Shown piece after piece: positions 24,058-32,879 of a stretch of DNA of 41,744 bases. Every line of letters starts with the position of its first letter. The stretch's first letter is position 1. The DNA is taken from contig CAYQTK010000010.1 of assembly GCA_964420375.1 (NCBI GenBank), positions 1 through 41,744 on the forward strand. Reading direction: 5' to 3'. The translations under genes were made by a program, and so were the position numbers. This stretch comes from CAYQTK01 sp964420375 (lineage in GTDB: Bacteria > RBG-13-61-14 > DATKZS01). A model generated the notes under the pieces. It ran no database searches and had not been told where the DNA came from. It worked only from the letters and a program-made list of their open reading frames with translations.

Positions 24058-27000
24058 TTAGTTGGTGATCACTCCCCAGGGATCGGTGATGGTCACCTTC
24101 TTTCCTGCCTTTTGCGACCACACGTAGGGGTCATACATGGCTTCAGCGCGCACCGGCGGGGTATAGAAGCGGCCGCCGGTAACCGCGCGCATGGCGTATG
24201 TCACTTTGACCTCGCTTCTGTGACCCAGCTTGCCGAAGAACTCGATGCTGCTGTCGCGCATGTTCATGTAATCAGTTTTCCATCGTTTCTTGGGATCGAA
24301 CCACTTGGACACGTGCTCTCTTCCCAGTCGGGGATTCTCGATCTCGAACCCTGCTGCAAACCTGTCCACCAATGCCACGTTCTCGATAGCCTGTCCCGTC
24401 AGGTTGAGGAGAGTCAGCTCAACGAACACCAGGTCTCCGACTTCCACCTTGTCCCTCCGTACGGGCTTTCCGGAGGCGTCCCTGTATGCTCTTTCAACCC
24501 TTATGGAGTGATCGCCCGTCTGTACGGACGCGCCGGGCTTGATGCCTTCCACCCTGACCAGGGCGTAGAGCTCTCCGCCTTTGATCGAGTCCACGCTCAA
24601 GGTAAGTGCATCTGCACTGCTTGCGCCTTTTATTGACCAGGCCTGGGCCTTTTTGGCTTTCTTTGACTTTTGGGTAGGAGGAATGTCCTTGCCGTCGAGG
24701 AGAAGACGGGGGTTCGTCCACTTATCGGCGCCATATGCGGATCGCCTGCCCAGCCCGCTTATGCACCAGGCCAGGTCCTGGGTGGTGTAACGGAGGCTCT
24801 TTCTATTTAGCTGCTTTGCTACAGTCTGGGCGAGCGGCGCGGTGCCGGGATTTTTGGGCATCATGTCTTCGGTAAGGTTCAGCATGATCCCCTTGGTCCG
24901 AAGCGCGGACCAGAAGGACCAGTCGTTCACCCGCTTGTCATTTATCTCAAGCGACGGATGCCTGAGCTCGTGTTCATAGGTATGGTCCCCCATCATGTAA
25001 AGTGCCGCCTTTAAGAAGAACATGTTCTCCTGCTCGAGATGTCCCCACTCGTCGGGCGGGTCTTCGATCAGGTTCCTGACCCTTTTGGCTCTTCCCTTGC
25101 CAGCCTTGGCCACTATAAAGTGCATGTAAGGCTCGGTGTCCACGAACTTCTTGTAATCGTGTCTGCGGTCACTCCTGCCCGGCGAGTAGGTCAGGGTCTT
25201 TTCCAGAAAGCCGACTGCATTGGCGAGCTTTTTCTCGTCCACCGGGTATCCGGCGTCCTTGGCCTCGAGGAGCACGTGAGTGGCATACACCGATCCCCAG
25301 AAGCAACTGTCGTTTCCGCCGGGCCAGTATGCAAATCCACCGTCGGAGTTCTGCATGCTCAGTATCCTGTTCAGGCCGTGCATGACCATATCCTCGATGG
25401 GCGCGTTCTTGACGATTTCGGGGTCTATGGCGGGCAATATGCTGCTAATGAACAACAGGGGCCTCGTAGTGGACGTGGTCTGTTCAATGCACCCGTAAGG
25501 GTATCTCACCAGGTACTTGAGATGGGACAGCTCGTTTATGTACCTGTTGCTGGTAAGTGTCACCGTGGTCTGTTCGTACTGCGGCATCCATCCGTCGAGC
25601 AGGCTGGTAAAATCGTTCTCGCCGGGTTCGATCTCTTTAACGGTAAGTTCGTTGATTTCTCCTCCGGAAATCTTTATGGGGAGGTCGACATGGTCAGTGG
25701 ACACGATGTCTCCCGCGCTTGCCTTTACGTCGAAGCTCGCCGCTCCGTAGGCCGCGTTCACCTTGCACAGGTAAGTGACCAGTCCGGATTGATCGGGGCC
25801 CAGCACTATGGACTTTTCCGTGCTGTCGGAGATTTCTATCTCGGCGCTGTGTTCGAGGCTCACGGTAATGTTTCTTTGCTGGTTTGTAGTATTGGTTATG
25901 AACACGGGAGCCACGAACTCGTCTTTTGCCGACAGGAATCGGGGGAAGCTTGGTTGAAGCACCAGCGGGTCCTTTACGAGGACGTTTGTGGTAGCGCTTC
26001 CCACGCGGCTGGGCCCTGCGACAACCGTCATGGCGCGCAGCCGGCCGCGGTAGGTGGGCACCTGGAAGGTCACTTCAGCTCTTCCTTGGGGGTCCACCTC
26101 CAAAAGTCCGGACCATAACGCGACCGGCTCTATTGTGTGGACGCGTGACTGTCCATTCCTGGCGTCATGTGTTCCCGGGCCTCCGCCGCCGGTGATGGAA
26201 GCCTTTGCAGACGGCGGCAACAGCAGTGTCCAGCCGATGGTCTCGAACGTCCTTACACCCAGCGAGCGCTTTTTGAAAAGCTCTGCGAGGGGATCGGGGC
26301 TTTCGAAGTCGGTAAGCTGGAGTATGCCCTCGTCCACTGCCGCGACTGTGGCATAGACCGGTCCTTCTCCAGGGGCCGTCTGGATTTCGACCTTGAGCTC
26401 GTTGTTGGGCTGGACCTTGTCGGGAGTGAAAATCTCCACCTTGGTCTTGTGCTTTACCGGCTCGACCTTAATGGATTGGACGCCGTAAGACCTTCCCGGT
26501 ATGAACGCTTCTTTGCTCTCGTAATAAGGGTCCTTCACCAGGAGGACGCTAACGTACACATTGGGCGCGAACTTCCCAAGGGTAAAGTCTGTAGTGAACT
26601 TTCCTTCGTCCACATTGATCCATTGATGTTTTACGATCTCGTCGGTTTCGACAGTAAAGAGGAGCTTGCCGGGATAAGGCAGGTTCATGGAGACGGTGGC
26701 GGGCCGGTTGACTTGAATGTTGTGGGGAGCTTTGATGGCCAGGCCTTCGGGTACATCGGGACCGGGTGTGGTGTCTCTGTCCTCTTTCCTGCCGCGGTAA
26801 CGGCTCCAGTACCAGTCATAGCCGTTGCCGCGAAGATAGGCTTCGGTGCGGGCCTTGTCGGCTTTGTACGCCCTGACCAGGTATCCTTCAACATATCCGG
26901 AATGGGTAAAGGAGTATTTGAAGCGACCGTCCTTTACCCGGACCTTTTTCGAAGAGCGGGGGACCTCCCGGCGGTAGCGGTGGTAATGGCTCCTGCCCAG

Positions 27001-29787
27001 GTCGGAGTCGTACTCCCACACCCACTCCGATTGCAGCTCGATAAGCTCGACAGTGAGGCCGGGGATTTCCTCGACCATGTTTCCCTCCCAGTCGATGACC
27101 ACTCCCTTAAAGTCGATTTTCTGGCCGTTGTTTACGCTTTCCGCCGAGCTTTTAAGGCCGATGTAGTAATCGTCGGGATGGACCCTCATACTTCCGGTTT
27201 CCACTGTAGTTCTGCCGCTGCCGCTTTCGAACACGGAGACCTTGGCCTTGATCTTTGCCGGTCCCCGGGCTGAGACCACGTCGCCGGCAGGGGGACAGAC
27301 TATTTGTGCAGCTCCGCTGTTGTCCAGCTTGGTCTCCAAGACCTCTAACGGGACGGGCTTCATCTTTTCCGCCCTCCATACATTAAAGGTGTAGCCCGGA
27401 TACTTGTCGAAGCTCATGTCGGCCTCTTCAAGTATACAGCGGGCCTCGGCTCTCGCCCCCTTGGCGTCCGCGCCGAAAAGGTACTTAGCTTTCACGTTAA
27501 ACACGGCAGGATCGGTATAAAGCTGTTGGGGATGGCGTGGCTTCACCTTGACTTCCATTCTCTCGGGCACGAACTCTTCGACGTGGAAAGGATGCACCTT
27601 GACGTTGTTTCCTCCGATATCGAGGTAGAATTCGTACTTGCCGGTGGGTGCGAAGTCCTGCAAGGGATAGTCGAAGCTGACCATGCCCGCCTGGTTGGTA
27701 AAGGTGGTGATGCTGTCCACTTCCTTTCCCCGCGGGTCTTTTAGTCTCCCGATAACCGGGACCTCCTTTTGGGGAGCGCGGTTGTTGTCCTCCCATATCA
27801 CCGCGGCGACGTGCGCGGTCTCGCCGGGCCGGTACACTCCGCGGTCGGTGTATACCGCGGCCCGGTAGGGATTGTCGGAACTATAGGGCTTGCCGTGTAC
27901 GGGAAACTCGGAGAGGGGAACTTGCAGGTCCTTGAAGCGCAGGAAAGTGAGGTCCGTGCCCTTGCCCGCCACTATGGCAAAAGGCGGTTTATCCGCGGGC
28001 TTTAAAGGGTCCTGGATGTTTCTGAAGACTGCAAGCCCCTTGCCGTCGGTCACTGTCTGCGCCATGGCGCGGTTGCTGGTGGTCACCAGCTTGACCCGGA
28101 CGTCGGGGATGGGTTCGAGGCTCTTCGCGTCCATGGCCCATACATACAGGTTTCGCTGGTCCTCTCCGAAGCGCTTGGCCACCAGTGCAATCTCGGTAAG
28201 AACGACCCGCAGTGAATCGCTGCTTTTTCCGCCTTTAACCGTGAACTGGAACACTCCCTTTTTATCGGGCGGCACGAGCGCAGACAGGTCGAGCCACGAA
28301 GTGAGCTTCTTGTCCTCCTGGTCGGGCACGACGTACTTTCTGCTGCCGATATAATCAGAGGTCCGGTCGTCAAGTTTCTCCTTGCTTCCCGACATCCAGA
28401 AGACCAGGTTTTTCTCGGGAACCTTCCTGACCTCTATATCAATGTGGTCCACGTTCAGGTGCCTCACCGGTACTCGGGTCAGGTAATGGCCGGGCAGGTA
28501 GCGGCCCTTGGTCATGAAGGACACCTTGGAGGTCCGCGTCGGTATATCGAGTTCCTTTTCAAACTCTTGCTTTAAAAGCGCGCCGTGCTCTGACCTCAGG
28601 CCTTTGTCTATCTTCAGGGTGTAGGTCCGGGCCTTGAAGTCGCCGAAGACTTTGAAGCCGCGTCTTGAATGCACAAAGGTGGTCTCCACTTCAGGCGTGA
28701 AGCTCACCTTGTTTTCAAGCTCGTCCTCTTTTACGTCGCACCTGTAATAAGATCCCCGTTCGTGGTCCCGGCAGCGGACGCGCAAGTAATAACCCTGGGC
28801 CCCTTCTTTGATGTCCACGTCTCTTATGGCCAGGCTCTTCGGGTCCCGGAGCTCGAAGCTTCGCACGTACCTGCCGAGACTGCCGATCCCTCTGGTTGTG
28901 CCGTGCACATTCTTTTCTATATCCAGCCGGAGCTTGTTGTCCTCCTTTGGCTCTGATATGGAAGCAGTCAGCACAACAACTCCGGAGTCACCAAGAGAAA
29001 GTTCGAAATCATCAACCGGCATGTTGTTATAATGGATTGTTATCTTTTCTTGCAGGTCGGAAAGGTCCACATCGCCGTTCCACTTAAGATGCACTTTGAC
29101 CATGCGGTCCTCATAATCCACGCTTTTCACCTTCGCTTCCATGAGCTCGAGCCGCGCCAGCTTGAAATGAGCGCTCCAGGCCCCCGGCTTCGGAGAACGC
29201 ATGATACCTTTTTGGGTATCCACCTGGACGAGCTCGACAGTAAAGCCTTCGAAGACGGGCAGTTTTCTGTCCCGGGGCTTCAAGACCAGCGTCTTTTCAT
29301 CCTCCCAGTAAAAGACGCTTTTTATCTGCGGCTCTGTCCAGAGAATATTCTCGGAACCGCTGGTTTCCATGGTCTTGCCGGAGCGGAGCCGCCTAAGTTT
29401 GTCTATCAAGGTTTTTTTCGAGCTTTTTTGAACCACCATGTTTTCCGGGAAACGAATACGCACCAGGTCGGGAGACGTCTGCATGGAAAACTCGGGAGTT
29501 CCCGGAAACTCGCTTTTTTCGTCTTTTGTGTCTTTTTTCTTTTCCTGCTCTCCCGTTTCCGCACGAGCAACGGAAACAGCATCCTGGTTCCCGGCTTCGC
29601 GGTGCGCGGGCTTCTCGGGGCTTATCACATTCGGCTGTTTGGCGTTGGTATGGATCGGCTTTTCAAAATCATCAGACTTTAAAGGTTCCATGGTCGGGCT
29701 TTCGAAATTGCTCCTGTTGCACTCCGGTCCTGCCGCTGTTAAAAAAATCATGGCTGCCAGGGCTATCGAGAATTTTGCGAATCTCAT
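24058..29787 (-). CDS. yfhM: Bacterial alpha-2-macroglobulin, thioester type (YfhM-like)
   Basis: A 1909-residue periplasmic protease trap. The ATG at 29787 is 6 bases after GGAGGA; a GTG three bases earlier is also possible. Signal segment 5-20; the first Cys (23) follows GPE and so lacks a proper lipobox, unlike E. coli YfhM, which is a lipoprotein. Residues 30-140 are a Lys/Glu/Pro-rich linker. Macroglobulin-like beta domains fill about 150-1150, the middle includes YTDRGVYRPGE, typical of the family, and the thioester motif YPYGCIEQ has Cys1433 and Gln1436. The thioester domain helices (about 1420-1690) and a C-terminal receptor-like domain (GGRFYTPPVRAEAMYDP) follow. Such proteins covalently trap attacking proteases; PBP1C is thought to repair the wall breach. 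Confidence 0.9.
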   Translation of the reverse strand: MRFAKFSIALAAMIFLTAAGPECNRSNFESPTMEPLKSDDFEKPIHTNAKQPNVISPEKPAHREAGNQDAVSVARAETGEQEKKKDTKDEKSEFPGTPEFSMQTSPDLVRIRFPENMVVQKSSKKTLIDKLRRLRSGKTMETSGSENILWTEPQIKSVFYWEDEKTLVLKPRDRKLPVFEGFTVELVQVDTQKGIMRSPKPGAWSAHFKLARLELMEAKVKSVDYEDRMVKVHLKWNGDVDLSDLQEKITIHYNNMPVDDFELSLGDSGVVVLTASISEPKEDNKLRLDIEKNVHGTTRGIGSLGRYVRSFELRDPKSLAIRDVDIKEGAQGYYLRVRCRDHERGSYYRCDVKEDELENKVSFTPEVETTFVHSRRGFKVFGDFKARTYTLKIDKGLRSEHGALLKQEFEKELDIPTRTSKVSFMTKGRYLPGHYLTRVPVRHLNVDHIDIEVRKVPEKNLVFWMSGSKEKLDDRTSDYIGSRKYVVPDQEDKKLTSWLDLSALVPPDKKGVFQFTVKGGKSSDSLRVVLTEIALVAKRFGEDQRNLYVWAMDAKSLEPIPDVRVKLVTTSNRAMAQTVTDGKGLAVFRNIQDPLKPADKPPFAIVAGKGTDLTFLRFKDLQVPLSEFPVHGKPYSSDNPYRAAVYTDRGVYRPGETAHVAAVIWEDNNRAPQKEVPVIGRLKDPRGKEVDSITTFTNQAGMVSFDYPLQDFAPTGKYEFYLDIGGNNVKVHPFHVEEFVPERMEVKVKPRHPQQLYTDPAVFNVKAKYLFGADAKGARAEARCILEEADMSFDKYPGYTFNVWRAEKMKPVPLEVLETKLDNSGAAQIVCPPAGDVVSARGPAKIKAKVSVFESGSGRTTVETGSMRVHPDDYYIGLKSSAESVNNGQKIDFKGVVIDWEGNMVEEIPGLTVELIELQSEWVWEYDSDLGRSHYHRYRREVPRSSKKVRVKDGRFKYSFTHSGYVEGYLVRAYKADKARTEAYLRGNGYDWYWSRYRGRKEDRDTTPGPDVPEGLAIKAPHNIQVNRPATVSMNLPYPGKLLFTVETDEIVKHQWINVDEGKFTTDFTLGKFAPNVYVSVLLVKDPYYESKEAFIPGRSYGVQSIKVEPVKHKTKVEIFTPDKVQPNNELKVEIQTAPGEGPVYATVAAVDEGILQLTDFESPDPLAELFKKRSLGVRTFETIGWTLLLPPSAKASITGGGGPGTHDARNGQSRVHTIEPVALWSGLLEVDPQGRAEVTFQVPTYRGRLRAMTVVAGPSRVGSATTNVLVKDPLVLQPSFPRFLSAKDEFVAPVFITNTTNQQRNITVSLEHSAEIEISDSTEKSIVLGPDQSGLVTYLCKVNAAYGAASFDVKASAGDIVSTDHVDLPIKISGGEINELTVKEIEPGENDFTSLLDGWMPQYEQTTVTLTSNRYINELSHLKYLVRYPYGCIEQTTSTTRPLLFISSILPAIDPEIVKNAPIEDMVMHGLNRILSMQNSDGGFAYWPGGNDSCFWGSVYATHVLLEAKDAGYPVDEKKLANAVGFLEKTLTYSPGRSDRRHDYKKFVDTEPYMHFIVAKAGKGRAKRVRNLIEDPPDEWGHLEQENMFFLKAALYMMGDHTYEHELRHPSLEINDKRVNDWSFWSALRTKGIMLNLTEDMMPKNPGTAPLAQTVAKQLNRKSLRYTTQDLAWCISGLGRRSAYGADKWTNPRLLLDGKDIPPTQKSKKAKKAQAWSIKGASSADALTLSVDSIKGGELYALVRVEGIKPGASVQTGDHSIRVERAYRDASGKPVRRDKVEVGDLVFVELTLLNLTGQAIENVALVDRFAAGFEIENPRLGREHVSKWFDPKKRWKTDYMNMRDSSIEFFGKLGHRSEVKVTYAMRAVTGGRFYTPPVRAEAMYDPYVWSQKAGKKVTITDPWGVITN

Positions 29788-29818
29788 CACGAATCCTCCT
29801 TTCGGGTTTGTTCCAAAG

Positions 29819-31432
29819 TCACAGCTCTTCCTTTTTATTCTCTTTGGGGGCAGGCTTTAAAATGATCCGGAACTCCGTGCCTGCTTCATCCGAGTCAACT
29901 TCGATGCGTGCTTCCCAAGCATCGGCTATTGCTTTTACCATGGCAAGCCCCAGGCCGGTGCCGCCCCGGTCGCGTGCGGTGGTAAAGAACCTTTCAAAAA
30001 TGCGCTCGAGGTTGGCCTCGGATATGCCCGGACCGCGGTCACGGACCGACACTTCGGGACCTTCCCGGAGTGTCACCATAACCGGCGATCCTTTACCGTG
30101 GATTACAGCATTATCCAGAAGGTTGGTAAAAAGCGTCTCCGCCATGTCGGGAGAGATGCGCGCTGTCGCCCGTTCAAGCCGGCAGTCAAGCTCGACGTTG
30201 TTTCCAGACTCCTTGTAGCGATTGACCATGGAGGGGAGGGACTCGGCGAGATCGGTGACCTCTGTGCCGGTTGCGGCGAGCTCTATGCGCGTCAACATGG
30301 TCAGCCGCTTTACCAGCCGGTCCATGCGCCTTACATCGTTGTCTATCATGGCAAGGAAGCGGTAGCGCTCGCCGTCGTTCATGTCATTCCAGTTGTCCTT
30401 TAATATCTCGATCGCGCCGCGGATCCCGGCCAGCGGCGTCTTGAACTCGTGGGACACGTTCCTGGTGAACTCCTCGACGTACTCGAACCTGCGGTTCAGC
30501 TTCTCCAGCATGGACGACAAAGAAGCGGACAGCTCGTGGGCCTCGGTGGGAGCGGTCTTTCCCACCCGGAGCGAGCCGCCTTGCACCCCCTTTGCGATGC
30601 GGCGGGCCTGGTTGATCAAGGTTTTCAAAGGCCGGGTGGCCGTATATGATAAAAGCAAGCTCATGACCAGGGTCAAGGCGATGATCGCGAATAAAGCAAT
30701 GGCGAACTTTTTGTCCCACAGGTCCCTGAAGAAGGTGAGGCTTGTCCGGTGCATATATGCTACGCCAACAATGTCCTTGTTGTCGACGATGATGGGCAAG
30801 GCCACGTATATCCTTACGCGGGACGCCTTGCTTATGGGTCCCAGGTCCTCGACAGCATACTCCTCCCTCTCCCGGAGCACCGATGAGTAGCTGCCGGTGA
30901 GGGCCTGTTTGACCTCGGTGCGGTTTTTCAGGTTCTCGCCGAGCTGGCCGCCGCTGCTCGCCACTACTACGCCATGGGCGTCCAGGACCCGGATGCCGGA
31001 GAGGCTTATACGCTGCGCTTCCTTTAAGATCGGCTGTATCTCTTTTCCGGCGCGGATAACCGCGGGGTGGGGAGGCTCGGTGGTTTTCAATCCCTCCGGT
31101 CCGGGCGGCAGAACCGGGTCCTTGCTGAGGTCTATGCGTGGAGGATATGGTTTCCACCTGTCCTTGCGGTATGGAGGGGGGTTTTCAGCAGGGACAACAA
31201 TCTTCTTTCTTATGCTGCTTTTCTTGTTGAGCTTTACGGACAAAGAGTCCAGGTATAGCGACCTTACGTATGCGGCCTCTGCAATGAGCTTGAGCTCGGT
31301 CTGGCGGTGGACGATATTCTCGAAGATGCGCAAGGCGAGCAAGCCGATAATAGGCAGCGCCAGCACCGCCAGGTTGATGATAATAACCAGCGACCGGAGC
31401 GAGTAGGTCCTTTTTATAGGGCGTCCGGGCAT
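29819..31432 (-). CDS. creC: Sensor histidine kinase, CreC-like
   Basis: A 537-residue inner membrane kinase. First membrane segment about 14-36, a periplasmic sensor domain of about 200 residues, second segment about 243-266, HAMP (about 267-320), HisKA with phospho-acceptor His328 (NVSHEFKTPLAGI), and HATPase with the N box (NLLDNAV), DRGPGIS and GGTGLGLAM. The periplasmic part has an unusual proline-rich stretch (about 80-125, PAENPPPYRKDRWKPYPP and more) before a Cache-like fold. The start codon is one base after the response regulator stop, so the pair is translationally coupled. The CreC assignment rests mainly on the CreB-like partner and the creD gene in the same cluster. Confidence 0.75.
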   Translation of the reverse strand: MPGRPIKRTYSLRSLVIIINLAVLALPIIGLLALRIFENIVHRQTELKLIAEAAYVRSLYLDSLSVKLNKKSSIRKKIVVPAENPPPYRKDRWKPYPPRIDLSKDPVLPPGPEGLKTTEPPHPAVIRAGKEIQPILKEAQRISLSGIRVLDAHGVVVASSGGQLGENLKNRTEVKQALTGSYSSVLREREEYAVEDLGPISKASRVRIYVALPIIVDNKDIVGVAYMHRTSLTFFRDLWDKKFAIALFAIIALTLVMSLLLSYTATRPLKTLINQARRIAKGVQGGSLRVGKTAPTEAHELSASLSSMLEKLNRRFEYVEEFTRNVSHEFKTPLAGIRGAIEILKDNWNDMNDGERYRFLAMIDNDVRRMDRLVKRLTMLTRIELAATGTEVTDLAESLPSMVNRYKESGNNVELDCRLERATARISPDMAETLFTNLLDNAVIHGKGSPVMVTLREGPEVSVRDRGPGISEANLERIFERFFTTARDRGGTGLGLAMVKAIADAWEARIEVDSDEAGTEFRIILKPAPKENKKEEL

Positions 31433-31433
31433 T

Positions 31434-32117
31434 CTAATCCTCCGCCAGCCGGTATCCCAAGCCGTGCACCGTCTTTACCGGGTTCCATCCTTTGGACTCG
31501 AACTTCTTTCTGATCCTTTTGATATGGGTGTCAATTGTCCGGTCGGTGACCACGCTCCCGTCGGGGTAGGCCCGGTCCATGAGTTCGTCGCGGGAGTAGA
31601 CCTTGCCGGGGTATGAAAGCAGGGCCTGGAGAATGCGGAACTCGGTTACGGTGAGGGACACGTCTTCTCCGTTCCATGACACCCGGTACCTGTCCGCGTC
31701 AACGCAGAGCGGGCCGTGCTCGAGTATGGAGGGCTTGTCTTGCTCCGTCTGCGGAGCAGCGATCCTGCGCAGGATCACCTTGGCGCGGGCCGCCAACTCG
31801 CGGGGGCTGAACGGCTTGGTAACGTAGTCGTCTCCGCCCATCTCCAGCCCCAGAATCCTGTCGACCTCTTCGTCAACCGACGTCAAGAATATAATGGGAA
31901 CATTGCTTTTTGTCCTGATGTGCTTGCACACCTCGGTGCCGTCCATCTCGGGCATGATGATATCGAGTACAACCAGGTCGGGCTGTCTGCTTTCAAAACG
32001 ATCCAGGGCCTCCTTGCCGTCGGCAGCAAGCACCACTTTGAACCCGGCCTTTTTAAGGGAGTACTCGACTATCTCCCGGATGTGGGGATCATCGTCAATT
32101 ACAAGTATGGTCTCCAT
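31434..32117 (-). CDS. creB: OmpR/PhoB-family response regulator, CreB-like
   Basis: A 227-residue regulator. The ATG at 32117 follows GGAG by 8 bases and opens directly into the receiver domain METILVIDDD; longer in-frame starts add sequence overlapping the upstream gene. Phospho-acceptor Asp52 (VLDIIMPEMDG), Thr79 and Lys101 are present. The stretch EEVDRILGLEMGGDDYVTKPFSPREL is strikingly close to the same segment of E. coli CreB. The C-terminal winged helix (TDRTIDTHIKRIRKKF) binds direct repeats in this family. A CreB-box-like direct repeat lies upstream of creD. Gap of 76 bases from the amidase gene. Confidence 0.8.
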   Translation of the reverse strand: METILVIDDDPHIREIVEYSLKKAGFKVVLAADGKEALDRFESRQPDLVVLDIIMPEMDGTEVCKHIRTKSNVPIIFLTSVDEEVDRILGLEMGGDDYVTKPFSPRELAARAKVILRRIAAPQTEQDKPSILEHGPLCVDADRYRVSWNGEDVSLTVTEFRILQALLSYPGKVYSRDELMDRAYPDGSVVTDRTIDTHIKRIRKKFESKGWNPVKTVHGLGYRLAED

Positions 32118-32193
32118 GGCAATATCTCCGACAAGGTAATTTGTCAACATCCTAGCAGAATCTCCCGGGCTTGGAAATAAGGTCTCACGGTCC

Positions 32194-32832
32194 TCAAACT
32201 CCCTCACATCTTCCGGCCTTCTTTGCTGCATACCCTGCCTTCCCCTTTTTTAAACGCGCCAGGTACTCTTTCATGGGGAAGTTGTTTCCCGGACACCGGG
32301 TCGAGTTTATTTCTCGGTGGGGCAGAATGTTTGCCGGGTTGATGCTCCATCTTTCGGCAAGCTCGCCGGACAGGCTGACCAGGGACTTCATCTGCTCCGG
32401 TGTGGGCACATGGTAGCCAGGGTCTGTCCACTTGGTGTCGAAGTATCCTATGAGGCAGATGCCTATCCAGCGGTTATGAAATAAAGAGGTGGTATGAGCT
32501 CCCCTGCACGTCTCCGGCCTGCCTTTTTGGACCTCGCCGTTATGAAGAATCACGTAATGATAGGCTACATGATAGACCTCTCCCATGTGCCATGCCCCCA
32601 TTCCGCGTTCCTTATGCATCTTGTCGATACTTGCCGCGTCGGTGTAAGGCTGCATAGAGGGTTTGGTCGCGGAATGATGGACCACTATGCCGCTCGGAGG
32701 CAGCGGTAGCGAAGGCATATACTCGAAGGGGAGACGGTCTCGGAGGGCCCGGCATGCTCCGGGAGCTCCGGCCAGAGGCAGGCCCGCCGAGACCAGGAGA
32801 AGAAAATTTCGTTTGCTCATCTTTTTATTCAT
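32194..32832 (-). CDS. Exported PGRP/amidase_2-type N-acetylmuramoyl-L-alanine amidase
   Basis: A 212-residue zinc amidase. The ATG at 32832 is 9 bases after GAGGAC. The N-terminus SKRNFLLLVSAGL resembles a weak Tat signal, followed by a possible SPase site or lipobox near APGAC. The T7-lysozyme/PGRP fold shows VVHHSA (His52/His53), YHYVILHNGEVQKGRP with Tyr92, GICLIGYF, and HREINSTRCPG with His172 and Cys180: the full zinc set with the Cys typical of active amidases. It would cut the stem peptide from muramic acid. Sitting between creD and creB, it is probably expressed with the envelope stress regulon and may process wall fragments that act as signal. Confidence 0.85.
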   Translation of the reverse strand: MNKKMSKRNFLLLVSAGLPLAGAPGACRALRDRLPFEYMPSLPLPPSGIVVHHSATKPSMQPYTDAASIDKMHKERGMGAWHMGEVYHVAYHYVILHNGEVQKGRPETCRGAHTTSLFHNRWIGICLIGYFDTKWTDPGYHVPTPEQMKSLVSLSGELAERWSINPANILPHREINSTRCPGNNFPMKEYLARLKKGKAGYAAKKAGRCEGV

Positions 32833-32879
32833 TTTCGATGTCCTCAATCAAGGGATTTCAATTCTCGAAGTTTTTTCTC

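Noticed and set aside
24112..28005. Long open frames on the plus strand across the macroglobulin gene
   Set aside because: They are antisense to a gene with clear family motifs, lack ribosome sites and have compositions that mirror its codon use.
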